Assembly: GCA_002148405.1 (NCBI GenBank) | Contig: MUGG01000169.1 | Location: 99,668-163,667 of the forward strand | DNA from: Alkalinema sp. CACIAM 70d | GTDB taxonomy: Bacteria; Cyanobacteriota; Cyanobacteriia; Leptolyngbyales; Leptolyngbyaceae | Direction of reading: 5' to 3' | DNA length: 64,000 nucleotides | Part shown: piece after piece, positions 53,017-61,957 of the stretch | Position numbering within the stretch: the first letter of the stretch is position 1 | Layout of the letters: each line of letters opens with the position of its first letter | The notes under the pieces: generated by a model | Seen by the model: only the letters and a program-made list of their open reading frames with translations | The model's database searches: none | What the model was told of the DNA's origin: nothing | Program-made: the position numbers and the translations under genes

Positions 53017-54210
53017 CTAGCTTTTGCTTCGTTTAACTCGACTCATCAGTTCTCTAATAGACTCATCCAAATCCTCTAGGAGGACGATCGACGTTCCACT
53101 CAGAGTTTCCTTGGCCGCTTCATAGTCTTTCCCAACAAGCCGCACAATAATTTGTGGCGTGAAGACCACGCGACTCACGATCGATTCCTCCTGGCCCCGG
53201 CTATAGGTGCGCATATTACGAGTGTGAGCCTGAAGAAACTGGACTAAGGTCTGGGCAATCTCCTGACAAGACACAATTCCTCCCACCAAGTTGATGAGAA
53301 TGACTTTGAGTTGGGACTGTTGTCCCATCCGCGCTAACCCTTGCTCTAATCGTTGGCAAAGCGTGCTGGGTAACCATTGGTGGTGGGTTTCGCTACCAAT
53401 GTTGAGAAAGCACAGGGGTTTGCCGCCCATTTGGTAAACCAAATCCAGCGTCGCCATAGTTAGGCCCGCACCGTTACAAATGATACCGATCGTGCCATCG
53501 GTTTCCATGGTCATTTGCAACTCCGGTTGCAGATCAAGGGGATTAATTATCGGAGATTCGCTCAGACTAGCGAGATCGGGATGCCGTCCTAAGGATCCAT
53601 CATTGACGGTAACCTTACCGTCTAGCGCCATGATTTGACCCGCGCTGTCCACAGCCAAAGGATTGATTTCAACTAAATCTAGATCCTTGTCATCCATCAG
53701 CCAGTACATTTTTTCAATCACGGCACTGACAGCATTCATCAAATCGCCCTGTAAACCCATCTTGAGGGCTAACTGTCTGGCATAAAAAGGAGAAAAGTCC
53801 CCATCCACAACGACTTGCTGCATTTGGTCAATTGCTGACTGAACTTCCATTCCACCTTTGCACGAGCCTAAGAGAACCGGGCGACGAATCGATCGATTTA
53901 ATGTAACGGCTAAATAAAATTCCTGAACAGCATCAAATTTAGCTTCTGCTAGCAACGCCTTGGGATATTCACCCATGATGGGCAAATTAAAAATTGTTTG
54001 GGCGGCAGCAACTGCATCAATGGTGTTTTCAACGAAGCGCACTCCCCCCATGCGGCCCCGGCCTCCAATGTAAACTTGGGACTTTAAGACCACAGGGTAG
54101 GGAATGGTGAGATTTCTCAGATCCTTGGGCCGATCGATCCGTTGGGAGGGCAAGACGGGAATGCCAACCGTGCGGAATAGTTCTTTAGCTTGATATTCGA
54201 GGAGATCCAT
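53017..54210 (-). CDS. sucC: Succinate-CoA ligase (ADP-forming), beta subunit
   Basis: The 397-residue nucleotide-binding subunit of succinyl-CoA synthetase. ATP-grasp landmarks: MDLLEYQAKELFRTVGIPVL, VVLKSQVYIGGRGRMGGVRF, DLDLVEINPLAVDSAGQIMA (metal-binding Glu/Asn), ALDGKVTVND and TDGTIGIICNGAGLTMATLD. The C-terminal CoA-ligase domain has GGIVSCQEIAQTL. ATG 54208-54210 with GGAG-like context. The frame extends nine basic codons upstream, which are unlike SucC. It pairs with sucD downstream. Confidence 0.93.
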   Translation of the reverse strand: MDLLEYQAKELFRTVGIPVLPSQRIDRPKDLRNLTIPYPVVLKSQVYIGGRGRMGGVRFVENTIDAVAAAQTIFNLPIMGEYPKALLAEAKFDAVQEFYLAVTLNRSIRRPVLLGSCKGGMEVQSAIDQMQQVVVDGDFSPFYARQLALKMGLQGDLMNAVSAVIEKMYWLMDDKDLDLVEINPLAVDSAGQIMALDGKVTVNDGSLGRHPDLASLSESPIINPLDLQPELQMTMETDGTIGIICNGAGLTMATLDLVYQMGGKPLCFLNIGSETHHQWLPSTLCQRLEQGLARMGQQSQLKVILINLVGGIVSCQEIAQTLVQFLQAHTRNMRTYSRGQEESIVSRVVFTPQIIVRLVGKDYEAAKETLSGTSIVLLEDLDESIRELMSRVKRSKS

Positions 54211-54540
54211 AGTTCGCCTGCGTCTTTTGGGTGGCATGTCCTGACTTCCAACTCCTTAAAATATACTTTTGCAGCGATTAGATCCATGGGTTCCCTCTGG
54301 GTTGCCATGATTTTAGGTGTCTTTCTGCCGGGGCAGTTACGCCCCATCCTAGCGGGGACACCCCAATTCCCTCCATATCCCATCTGACAGAGTCCTAGCT
54401 GAGTCTAGGAGGTTTATTCAACTAATTGTTTAAATTCAACCGAGGTTTCACGGAACGTACGATCGTCCGATGGGGAATGATTGTTTTTAATGATTGTCTT
54501 TAATGATTATTTTTGATGATAATTTTTATAGGGTTTTCTT
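54211..54540. other. Intergenic region, 330 bp
   Basis: A divergent spacer. A 33-codon frame from ATG 54286 has a hydrophobic start but no ribosome-binding site. Repeated TTTAATGATT-type sequences occur at 54486-54530. Confidence 0.4.
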
Positions 54541-55175
54541 ATGATGTATGTCTATCTCCATGGGTTTGCCTCCAGTCCACGATCGTGGAAAGCGCAGTTT
54601 GCCCAATCCCGATGGCAGAAGTACCACCAGGAATTACTTACACCGGATCTCAATCAAAATGATTTTTCGCACCTAACCTTCAGTCGCCAACTTCACCAAG
54701 TCCAAATGCTGATTGCTGAAGCACCCGCTGTAACGCTGATTGGCTCTAGTTTTGGGGGACTAACCGCCGCTTGGTTGGGGGAGCGATGTGCGAATGTGCA
54801 AAGGCTGGTTTTACTAGCCCCCGCCTTTTATTTTTAAAAAACTGGCTGCCAACGATCGAACCATCAGTTTTGCAAAAGTGGCAAGCGGGGGAACCGATGA
54901 TGGTTGACCACCATGGTGAAGGCAAAAAAATGCCGTTGCACTATCAATTTATTCAGGATTTAGAACAGTACTCTGAATCACATTTACAAAGATCCCTGCC
55001 CACTTTGATTATTCATGGTCAAGGGGATCAAATCATTCCCATTCAATCTAGTTATGAATATTCCCAAAATCGCCCTTGGGTCACGGTAAAAAGTGTGGAT
55101 GACGACCATGCTCTTACGGAGATTCCAGAAGAAATTTGGCAAAAAATTGAGCAATTTTGCGGTTTGAACGCCTAG
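54541..55175 (+). pseudogene. YqiA/YcfP-like alpha/beta-hydrolase, interrupted by a frameshift
   Basis: Two frames together encode one ~211-residue esterase. The first (54541-54837) has VYLHGFASSPRSWKAQF and the nucleophile elbow LIGSSFGGLTAAWLGE. The second (to 55175) has LKNWLPTIEPSVLQKW, the acid region IIHGQGDQIIP and the catalytic His in VDDDHALTEIP. The break is at T5A6 (54831-54841). One extra T would give AFYFLKNWL in a single frame. All catalytic residues are otherwise intact. ATG 54541 or 54544. It may be a true lesion, transcriptional slippage or a sequence error. Confidence 0.85.
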
Positions 55176-55333
55176 AAACGAAAAAATGACAGACACCGTG
55201 AACTTTGGGCCTAATTGGGTGCGAAAGTTGCGTTTGATTTGATTTGCCTATCTCCTGGTGAAAACGGATGGCAAGAAATCCAAGAGAGGCAGTATCATTA
55301 ACGAGTCGTGGTTGAGAGGACGTAACGTTAAGT

Positions 55334-55759
55334 ATGGAAACTGAATTGCAACAAGCTGAATCTACGGCACAATCAGAAGCAACGATCAGCCTGGAAGATG
55401 CTGGCACTCTGGCGCAACTGTCTAGTTCAAACGAGACCAGCGAACAGGTGAAGGAAGTTTTGAACGCTGCCTACGAGATTCTGTCCAATCTGCCGGAGCG
55501 TTTGGGTGAATTCTTCACTGAGTATAAGCAGTTGATGGTCACCCTGGGATTGATTTTTGGGTCGATCGTAGCCGTCAAGCTAACCTTAGCTCTGTTAGCT
55601 GCATTGAATGAAATTCCGTTGGTTGAGCCTGTGTTGGAGTTGATTGGTTTGGGCTACTCCACTTGGTTCATCATTCGCTTTATGTTGAAGGCCGAAAAGC
55701 GCCAAGAGTTCTACACGAAGTTTAATGACACGAAGGATCAAGTCCTGGGTTCTAAGTAA
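55334..55759 (+). CDS. curT: CAAD-domain / CURT1-type thylakoid membrane protein
   Basis: A 141-residue protein. The N-terminal ~45 residues are acidic and Gln/Ser-rich. An amphipathic stretch (VKEVLNAAYEILSNLPERLG) follows, then two close transmembrane helices (LMVTLGLIFGSIVAVKLTLA and VLELIGLGYSTWFIIRFML) and a charged amphipathic C-terminus. This is the CAAD/CURT1 architecture that bends thylakoid membranes and affects photosystem II assembly zones in cyanobacteria. ATG 55334 in a monocistronic unit with its own terminator. The symbol follows the Synechocystis homologue and is tentative. Confidence 0.85.
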   Translation: METELQQAESTAQSEATISLEDAGTLAQLSSSNETSEQVKEVLNAAYEILSNLPERLGEFFTEYKQLMVTLGLIFGSIVAVKLTLALLAALNEIPLVEPVLELIGLGYSTWFIIRFMLKAEKRQEFYTKFNDTKDQVLGSK

Positions 55760-55900
55760 TTCTCTTGTTGTTGAAAGAGAACCGATTGCTTGCAAGGGAA
55801 TTAATACCCGAAAGATAGGGATCTGAACTGTTTTTTGGGTCAGTTGATGCCCGTGAGTTGATAGAAGTTTGAAATTAATCAGATCGTTTTCGATCATCTA

Positions 55901-55937
55901 AGTAGCTTCGGGGCAAAAACTCCGAGGCTACTTTTTT
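55901..55937 (+). terminator. Terminator of the CAAD-protein gene
   Basis: AGTAGCTTCGG (55901-55911) pairs with CCGAGGCTACT (55922-55932) with one G-T pair, then six T residues. Confidence 0.88.
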
Positions 55938-56105
55938 AGGTGTTTTTTTCTTTTTTAGGCATTTGTTTGAGGGGGGTTGGGTGGGTTGCGGACTGTTTTT
56001 GGGGTCAAGTCGAGTTTTGTTGATCTTATCGATCGAAAAACTGACAAGGTTCTTCCAATAGCGTAGAATTGAAAGGTTGTCTAAAACAGCAAGACTCAGA
56101 GTACT

Positions 56106-56276
56106 ATGGCATGTCCTAAGAAGAAAACCTCCAATGGTAAGCGCGATCAGCGTCGTGCGACTTGGAACCGGAAGGCTGAACTGCAAGCTCAACGTGCCCT
56201 ATCTCTCGGTAAGTCTGTCCTCACCGGTCGGGCTAAGGGATTTGTTTATCCCACTGAAACAGAAGACGAAGAGTAA
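56106..56276 (+). CDS. rpmF: 50S ribosomal protein L32
   Basis: A 56-residue ribosomal protein translated here: MACPKKKTSNGKRDQRRATW, then NRKAELQAQRALSLGKSVLT and GRAKGFVYPTETEDEE. The MA-x-P-K-K-x-T-S start and the basic first half are diagnostic of L32. The zinc-type cysteine pair of some L32 is absent, apart from Cys3. ATG 56106-56108, stop 56274-56276. It is followed after 12 bp by the sulfite-oxidase-like gene, so the two are probably cotranscribed. Confidence 0.93.
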   Translation: MACPKKKTSNGKRDQRRATWNRKAELQAQRALSLGKSVLTGRAKGFVYPTETEDEE

Positions 56277-56288
56277 GGTTGTAGCAAG

Positions 56289-56885
56289 ATGCTGGGCAAG
56301 TTTTTTCACAAGCCGAGCGATGAATTGCGCGATCGTGTACCTCCGGGGCAGCACTTGGCAACAGGTTTTCCAGTGTTGACCTACGGAGATACACCATCCG
56401 TTGCTGCTGAAAATTGGCAGCTTAAAGTATGGGGGCTAGCCCAAGAGAAGGTCATCACCTGGCAGGATCTCATGGCCATGCCCCAAAGTGAGTTTACGGC
56501 GGACTTCCACTGTGTGACGACTTGGTCCAAATTGGATGTGCAGTGGCGCGGCGTCAAGGTTACGGATTTCATGCAGGCGATCGAGGTTGATCCCAGGGCT
56601 GTGCATGTAATGCAGCACGCCTACGGTGGATATACAACCAATCTCGCCTTAGAAGATTTTTTACGAGAAGAAAATTTCTTGGCCCACACCCTCTACGGTG
56701 AGCCCTTGCCTGCGCCCCACGGTGGCCCAGTGCGGCTCGTGGTTCCCCATCTCTACGCTTGGAAAGGTGCTAAGTGGATTAACGGGCTGGAGTTTCTCGA
56801 TCGGCAGGAATTGGGGTTTTGGGAGCGAAACGGCTATCACCATCGGGGTGAACCCTTTGCAGAAGAACGGTATAGCGATCTTTAA
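56289..56885 (+). CDS. Sulfite-oxidase-like molybdopterin-binding oxidoreductase
   Basis: A 198-residue single-domain protein of the sulfite oxidase/MsrP superfamily. FTADFHCVTTWSKLDVQWRG carries the Cys expected to ligate molybdenum. HVMQHAYGGYTTNLALEDFL and APHGGPVRLVVPHLYAWKGA match the cofactor-binding region. There is no heme domain, Tat signal or dimerisation domain, so it is a minimal cytosolic form. The substrate is unknown. ATG 56289 lies 12 bp behind rpmF. Confidence 0.9.
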   Translation: MLGKFFHKPSDELRDRVPPGQHLATGFPVLTYGDTPSVAAENWQLKVWGLAQEKVITWQDLMAMPQSEFTADFHCVTTWSKLDVQWRGVKVTDFMQAIEVDPRAVHVMQHAYGGYTTNLALEDFLREENFLAHTLYGEPLPAPHGGPVRLVVPHLYAWKGAKWINGLEFLDRQELGFWERNGYHHRGEPFAEERYSDL

Positions 56886-57042
56886 GCGATCGGTGCGATT
56901 CTAAATTGGCGATCATTCACCCTTCGGCTGAGGTTCCATCTAGAACAGCAGCCATAACAATTTTTCGGGCGATCGGTGTGGCATGATGGCAGGAACGATC
57001 GCTAAGTGGCGATCGTGTAATTTTGCTATTTGAGGGCTTGCT

Positions 57043-58470
57043 GTGAGTTCGGTTGAGTCATCCCGTCGCTTCACCCACCTTCGTAAAATGGGGGTTCTTT
57101 CCCTGCTGGGGTTTGCTGGGGGCCTACCCTTTTTGTTAACGGGCACCGGGCGGGCGTTGCAGGCATGGCTCACCACCAATGGCGTTTCAACCACCGTCAT
57201 TGGACTCTTTGGATTAGCAGCGCTCCCCTATTCCCTCAAAGTCTTTTGGGCACCTCTCCTCGATCGCTACATTCCTCCGTTACTGGGACGACGGCGGGGC
57301 TGGCTGCTCTTGTCTCAAATTGCCCTCGTGGTCGCGATTGTCGTTCTAGGCAGTCAAAACCCTAGTCAACTGGCCCAGCTCACGGTTAATTCCAGCAATA
57401 CCTGCGCAGCCTCTCCGTTCCAAGGGCTGTGCGAATTTTGGCAGGCTTTGATTACGATTCTTCCCAATCCCTTCTTCCAGCTTGCCTTACTCGTAGCCTT
57501 TCTCAGCGCGACCCAGGATATCAGCGCCGATGCCTATCGAACGGATGTGTTGAAGGTGTCGGAAATGGGTAGTGGGGCGGCTTTTTTCGTGACAGGCTAT
57601 CGGATTGCGTTGGTAATTGCGGGGGGCATAGCCCTAGCGATCGCCGATCCTAAAAATCCCCAGCATTGGTCATGGCAGCAGGTCTACTGGCTGGTAGCGG
57701 GGTTGATGAGTATTGGGATTGTTGCAACGCTGCTGGCTCCGGAACCGAAGCAGTTCGCCAAGCCAACCAGTATGCAGGCGGCGATCGTGCAGCCGTTCCA
57801 GGAGTTCTTTCGCCGCATGGGCTGGCAAAGTGCAGTGGCGGCACTTGGTTTTGTCGTGCTTTACCGCTACGGAGATGCTTTGCTGAACTCCATGGCCGTT
57901 CCGTTTTTGCTCAGTGCCGGTTATCAACAGGGCGAAATTGGCATTATTCAAGGAATTCTCGGTATCTTTGCCACGATCGCGGGAACGATCTTTGGGGGAG
58001 CCGTTTTTAGCAAAATTGGGGTGAATAAGTCCCTGTGGGTGTTTGGAGTCTTGCAGGCAGTGAGCAACCTGGCCTATTGGCTCCTAGCAACCTTTGGGAA
58101 AAGTGGTCTGTTAGTTTGGATTCCAACATTGACCAATGGGGTACAGGTGGGCGTGGGCCAAACGGATGCTGGATTGTTAGCCGCGATCGTGGTGGAAAAC
58201 TTCTGTGGCGGGTTAGGTACAGCAGGCTTTTTGGGCTTCATGATGACGCTGTGTAATCCCCAATTCTCTGCTACTCAATTTGCCTTGCTCTCTAGCTTAA
58301 TGGCAGTCAGTCGCGACATTTTAGCCTCTCCGGCAGGTGCTTGGGCCAAATCCCTGGGCTGGAGTAGCTTCTTTTTAATGACCATTGTGGCGGCGTTACC
58401 GGGGCTGTTACTTCTGCCGATTTTTGCCCCATGGCAGGGAACTATGCAGCCAACAGATGATGCATCCTAG
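57043..58470 (+). CDS. AmpG-like MFS transporter
   Basis: A 475-residue transporter with about twelve transmembrane helices. Near the N-terminus, GFAGGLPFLLTGTGRALQAW and GLFGLAALPYSLKVFWAPLL resemble AmpG muropeptide permeases, as does FLSATQDISADAYRTDVL between helices 4 and 5. AmpG imports anhydromuropeptides for wall recycling. The cyanobacterial substrate is not established. The start is GTG 57043. It stands alone, 157 bp after the oxidoreductase gene. Confidence 0.87.
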   Translation: MSSVESSRRFTHLRKMGVLSLLGFAGGLPFLLTGTGRALQAWLTTNGVSTTVIGLFGLAALPYSLKVFWAPLLDRYIPPLLGRRRGWLLLSQIALVVAIVVLGSQNPSQLAQLTVNSSNTCAASPFQGLCEFWQALITILPNPFFQLALLVAFLSATQDISADAYRTDVLKVSEMGSGAAFFVTGYRIALVIAGGIALAIADPKNPQHWSWQQVYWLVAGLMSIGIVATLLAPEPKQFAKPTSMQAAIVQPFQEFFRRMGWQSAVAALGFVVLYRYGDALLNSMAVPFLLSAGYQQGEIGIIQGILGIFATIAGTIFGGAVFSKIGVNKSLWVFGVLQAVSNLAYWLLATFGKSGLLVWIPTLTNGVQVGVGQTDAGLLAAIVVENFCGGLGTAGFLGFMMTLCNPQFSATQFALLSSLMAVSRDILASPAGAWAKSLGWSSFFLMTIVAALPGLLLLPIFAPWQGTMQPTDDAS

Positions 58471-58545
58471 AGCCTCAGGACAACTAACCAACAGGACAGA
58501 GGATAGGATAAAGTTTAGAAAAGTTAACACATTACCCTGACATCC

Positions 58546-58722
58546 ATGGCTTTCTTCCGTCAATATATTGCACCGCTGATTGTGGTCTTAGTCTTTGGCC
58601 TCGCCTTAGTGGCTGTGAGTGCGCGAATTTTTCTCCCTGCGGACATGATGGCTCCTGCACCGATTTCCGCCATTCCTGCTAGCCAGTCAGCATTCACTCC
58701 AGCGCTCGCGCCCCGTCCCTAG
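58546..58722 (+). CDS. 58-residue single-span membrane protein
   Basis: Translated here: MAFFRQYIAPLIVVLVFGLA, then LVAVSARIFLPADMMAPAPI and a Pro/Ala/Ser-rich tail. Residues 8-29 form one transmembrane helix with a basic N-terminal flank, suggesting N-in topology and an extracytoplasmic tail. The coding pattern is clean from ATG 58546 to TAG 58720-58722. It lies between the MFS gene and tsaE (convergent). I recall similar unnamed cyanobacterial proteins, but no function. Confidence 0.65.
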   Translation: MAFFRQYIAPLIVVLVFGLALVAVSARIFLPADMMAPAPISAIPASQSAFTPALAPRP

Positions 58723-58750
58723 TGACGCTAGGCTCCTAATAGGCTCCTAA

Positions 58751-59344
58751 CTACTCTAACGCAAGCCCAAAATCCGCCAGGGTCGATCCCCCGATCGCGG
58801 TGAGGGTGACTTGACGCCCCTCATCTTCACTTCCTTGGGACGCTTCTGGGTAAGTCAACTGAATCAATAAGTAGCGATCGGGCTTATAGGGCAGTCGATC
58901 GCACCATTCGATCGCCATGATTCCCGGTTCAGCTTCACTGCCATCCCAGTAGGTTTCAAGGTACAACTCGGCAGTTTCTTCGGGCGCGAGGCGGTAAAGA
59001 TCTAGGTGGTAAAGGGGCAAGCGACCCCCATGGTATTCGTTTATCAACGTAAATGTTGGGCTATCGATCGTCTCCTGAATGCCTAAGCCTTGGCCAATGC
59101 CCTGCACGAGGCTAGTTTTACCAGCCCCCAAATCACCTTCCAAAAGGATCACTGTTCCAGGAGGGAGTTGCTGCCCTAGATACTGGCCTAGAGCTTGAGT
59201 TGCTGCGGTATTTGCCAAGTGGAGGGTGAGGCTGGAAGTCGTTATTGGATCGGTCGTCGTTGGAACCGTCGTAACTGCACTTATAACAGCCGACTCATGA
59301 CCCAGGGCCACGGATTGACGATCGACTCGATTTTCTGAATTCAT
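58751..59344 (-). CDS. tsaE: tRNA threonylcarbamoyladenosine biosynthesis ATPase TsaE
   Basis: The P-loop ATPase that works with TsaB and TsaD to complete the t6A37 modification of ANN-decoding tRNAs. Walker A is GDLGAGKTSLVQGIGQGLG. SPTFTLINEYHGGRLPLYHL, with the DLYRL motif, and GIMAIEWCDRLP are characteristic. The 197-residue length includes an unusual Thr/Val-rich N-terminal extension of about 40 residues, so the true start might be further in. The YvcK-like gene precedes it by 39 bp on the same strand, suggesting one operon. Confidence 0.94.
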   Translation of the reverse strand: MNSENRVDRQSVALGHESAVISAVTTVPTTTDPITTSSLTLHLANTAATQALGQYLGQQLPPGTVILLEGDLGAGKTSLVQGIGQGLGIQETIDSPTFTLINEYHGGRLPLYHLDLYRLAPEETAELYLETYWDGSEAEPGIMAIEWCDRLPYKPDRYLLIQLTYPEASQGSEDEGRQVTLTAIGGSTLADFGLALE

Positions 59345-59383
59345 CCTAATGCTGTCCTTTAGTCTATTCCCCTCACTGGCCTG

Positions 59384-60814
59384 TCATTCTCTCACCGCCC
59401 GACGCCGATGGCCTCTAATGGGATCCTCGTAGCCTTCCTGGGCATAAAGGGCATGGTTCTGGCGTTCATACCAACGCAGCAGTACCCCTGCTAATTGCTG
59501 AGGATTGTGACGAACCCACCCTGTTTCGGGATCCTCGTCAATCACATCCGCCCGAATAATGCGCCGACCTAACCGTCCTACCGCATCGCTATCCAATGCT
59601 ACAGGGTAGGAATTCTCCTTAGCGTAATGGGCGATCGCTTTGGCGGACGGCGGACGACGCTGGACGAGAACAGCATCAAACAACGGTTGACCGCAGACCC
59701 GATCGATTGCCCGAATGTGATCAGCAACGGTATAGTCATCCGTTTCCCCTGGCTGGGTCATGACATTGCAAATGTAAACGCAGGGGACTTGGCGCTGGGC
59801 GATCGCTTGGGCGATTTCCGGAACCAGAAGATTGGGGATGATGCTGGTATAAAGACTCCCAGGGCCAATGATGATGTAATCAGCTTCGTGAATGGCTGCG
59901 ATCGCCTTGGGTAGCGCTGGAGGATTGGCAGGCGTACAACCAATGTTGACGATTTTTCCACCCGCTTCAGGAATATTAGATTCGCCTTCAATGCGCCGCC
60001 CGTCTTCCATTTCCGCCCAAAGGCACACATCACTCAAGGTAGCAGGCAACACTTCCCCTTTGATTGCGAGAACTTTGGAACTCGCCGCAACTGCCCGCTC
60101 CAGATCCCCTGTCACTTCGCTCATGGCCGTGAGGAAAAGATTGCCAAAGCTATGCCCGGTTAAGCCATCTCCAGCCTTAAAGCGGTATTGAAAGAGCTCC
60201 GTCATCAATTTTTCTTCGTCTGCTAAAGCCGCAAGACAATTGCGAATATCCCCCGGCGGCAAGACCCCAATTTCCCGTCGTAATCGTCCAGAGGATCCGC
60301 CATCATCTGCCACAGTGACGATCGCCGTCACATTAGTACTCGATAGCTTCAGCCCACGCAGTAAAGTGGATAGGCCCGTGCCACCGCCGATCGCGACAAT
60401 TCGAGGCCCTCGATTCAACCGACGATGGGTCCACAGCACATCCACTAAGCCCTGATCTTCGTCAGGCATCAGGACTTCGGTAATGGAATCAAAGGTGCGA
60501 GTTTGGCCCCACCAAATCAGTAAAAATCCGACGGCTGCTACCAGCGGCCCACTCATATAGTTCGGGATCATGCGGGTCACAGTTTCCAGGAAATCACCCG
60601 CAAACTGAGTTAAGTAGTAAATCGGAGTCAGCTTGACCCAAATGGCAAATCCCAGGGAAACCATCAGCACCCCACCCGCACTGATGAGCATCCACCGCTT
60701 GAGCAACAACCCAGGGGCGAGCCATCGAAACCATCGGCTGACACTGGGAAAGACATGGCGCGACTCTTGGCGTAGGGTGCGCATGGTTCGTCGGATGAAT
60801 CGATTAGTTGTCAT
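59384..60814 (-). CDS. YvcK/CofD-family protein with N-terminal membrane region
   Basis: A 476-residue protein. Two hydrophobic helices (about residues 39-60 and 92-110) precede a CofD-like domain: VAIGGGTGLSTLLRGLKLSS, VTVADDGGSSGRLRREIGVL, PPGDIRNCLAAL and GHSFGNLFLTAM. Soluble YvcK (gluconeogenesis factor) binds UDP-sugars and supports growth and cell shape on gluconeogenic carbon. The membrane extension is an addition to that form. ATG 60812-60814 is preferred over TTG two codons upstream. Likely cotranscribed with tsaE. Confidence 0.9.
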   Translation of the reverse strand: MTTNRFIRRTMRTLRQESRHVFPSVSRWFRWLAPGLLLKRWMLISAGGVLMVSLGFAIWVKLTPIYYLTQFAGDFLETVTRMIPNYMSGPLVAAVGFLLIWWGQTRTFDSITEVLMPDEDQGLVDVLWTHRRLNRGPRIVAIGGGTGLSTLLRGLKLSSTNVTAIVTVADDGGSSGRLRREIGVLPPGDIRNCLAALADEEKLMTELFQYRFKAGDGLTGHSFGNLFLTAMSEVTGDLERAVAASSKVLAIKGEVLPATLSDVCLWAEMEDGRRIEGESNIPEAGGKIVNIGCTPANPPALPKAIAAIHEADYIIIGPGSLYTSIIPNLLVPEIAQAIAQRQVPCVYICNVMTQPGETDDYTVADHIRAIDRVCGQPLFDAVLVQRRPPSAKAIAHYAKENSYPVALDSDAVGRLGRRIIRADVIDEDPETGWVRHNPQQLAGVLLRWYERQNHALYAQEGYEDPIRGHRRRAVRE

Positions 60815-61137
60815 TGGCAAATGCTCAACAAAATGCTCAAGAAAGAATAGACGAGAACAGGAACAAGGGGAGACGGGATCGGGGGGAGGAAGAGGTTTAT
60901 GCCAGTCAGGATAGCCTAGGTTTGTAATTCTGCTGGTCTCTTATGATCGAAATCAGTCAGTTGTAGAAACTTCGCTCGCCCCTTGGCAAGCGACGAGTTG
61001 CAGACAGTCACCATTACTCCATCTAAAAATAATGACCGGTTCTACAAGTTGAGTGAACTGCCCCACAGAGCCAATAGCCAGTCAGAATCTGCGACAGACC
61101 TTGTTTAAAGATCGTGAATTTGCATGGAAGGTGCCCC

Positions 61138-61193
61138 AAAGTTTCCCCAAGAACTCCAAAGTTTCCAAAGAACCGAAAGTTTCCTCAAGAAAT
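61138..61193. repeat. Triple AAAGTTTCC-containing direct repeat
   Basis: Units start at 61138, 61158 and 61176, each AAAGTTTCC followed by (C/T)CAAGAA or AAAGAA. Spacing is 20 and 18 bases. Confidence 0.75.
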
Positions 61194-61891
61194 AGTCGCA
61201 CAACAAGATAGAACTTGAAGAGACTGCCCCCACGATAGTAGAAGCACGACGGTAAAAATACGATCGCAGGCAAGCAAGCCTATAGTTTTCTCTGTGCTAG
61301 GTCTTCCTCAATGACTTTTCTCAAATAAGTTTTCCAAAAATAAAAGTGCCCCTTGCACGATCAAACCCTCTTGCAAGGATCTGAGACTTTCCTTCTTTTA
61401 AGGAAGGTGGAAAAAATCTGAAAGATCTCTGGAATACAAAATGGCCATGGCAACCTGCCTAAAGGACGCGATCGGGCTTCAGTGGTGAGGAGAATGAACC
61501 TGAGGGGCAAGCCCAATTAGGGTTGCAAGCTCTAACTGAGATTAGTTGGTTACATCAGGCTTTGGAGTAGGGGCGTTAGAGCATTAGAGATATATCGGCA
61601 AGGTGTATCACTGTCTTATCAATCTTTTCAGAGAGATGCATCAGAAATACGGATGAATTAGATTCAGAGATGTAAAAAGAGCCATATAGCCTTGAAAGGA
61701 ACTCAGAAGCATAGATTTGGGAACTGCATTAGAGACTACTTAGAGACTACTTGGAAGCTAATTGAAATTTAGCGAAACAACTCAATGCCTTGCGGGATTG
61801 TCTAGATCAAGTTTGGAGGGATTTTCTGGGATTTTGAGAGATTGAGTTTAAAGTTTGGGATTGAGGGTTAAGCTAACTGGGTATCTACTAG

Positions 61892-61932
61892 GGCAATACT
61901 GTTACGGCAATACTGTTAAAGCAACACTGTGC
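61892..61932. repeat. GGCAATACTGTTA repeats before the MlaF-like gene
   Basis: GGCAATACTGTTAC, GGCAATACTGTTAAA and GCAACACTGTGCC follow one another and end 26 bases before ATG 61958, in the likely promoter or leader. Confidence 0.7.
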
Positions 61933-61957
61933 CTTTAAGCGTGACAAATTTTGGCAA

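Larger units (their letters stand above)
60815..61957. other. Long intergenic region, 1,143 bp
   Basis: A divergent spacer between the YvcK-like and MlaF-like genes. It holds direct repeats at 61138-61193 and 61892-61932, a duplicated TAGAGACTACT near 61731-61752, and a hairpin-like CCTTGCA...TGCAAGG (about 61349-61378). A 63-codon minus-strand frame at 61082-61273 overlaps the first repeats and is not credible. No RNA gene was identified. Confidence 0.45.

Noticed and set aside
54286..54387. 33-codon frame with hydrophobic start
   Set aside because: No ribosome-binding site and no conserved pattern. Likely chance.
61082..61273. 63-codon minus-strand frame
   Set aside because: Its length is due to the AAAGTTTCC repeats reading as Lys/Glu/Thr/Phe-rich codons. 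No start signals.
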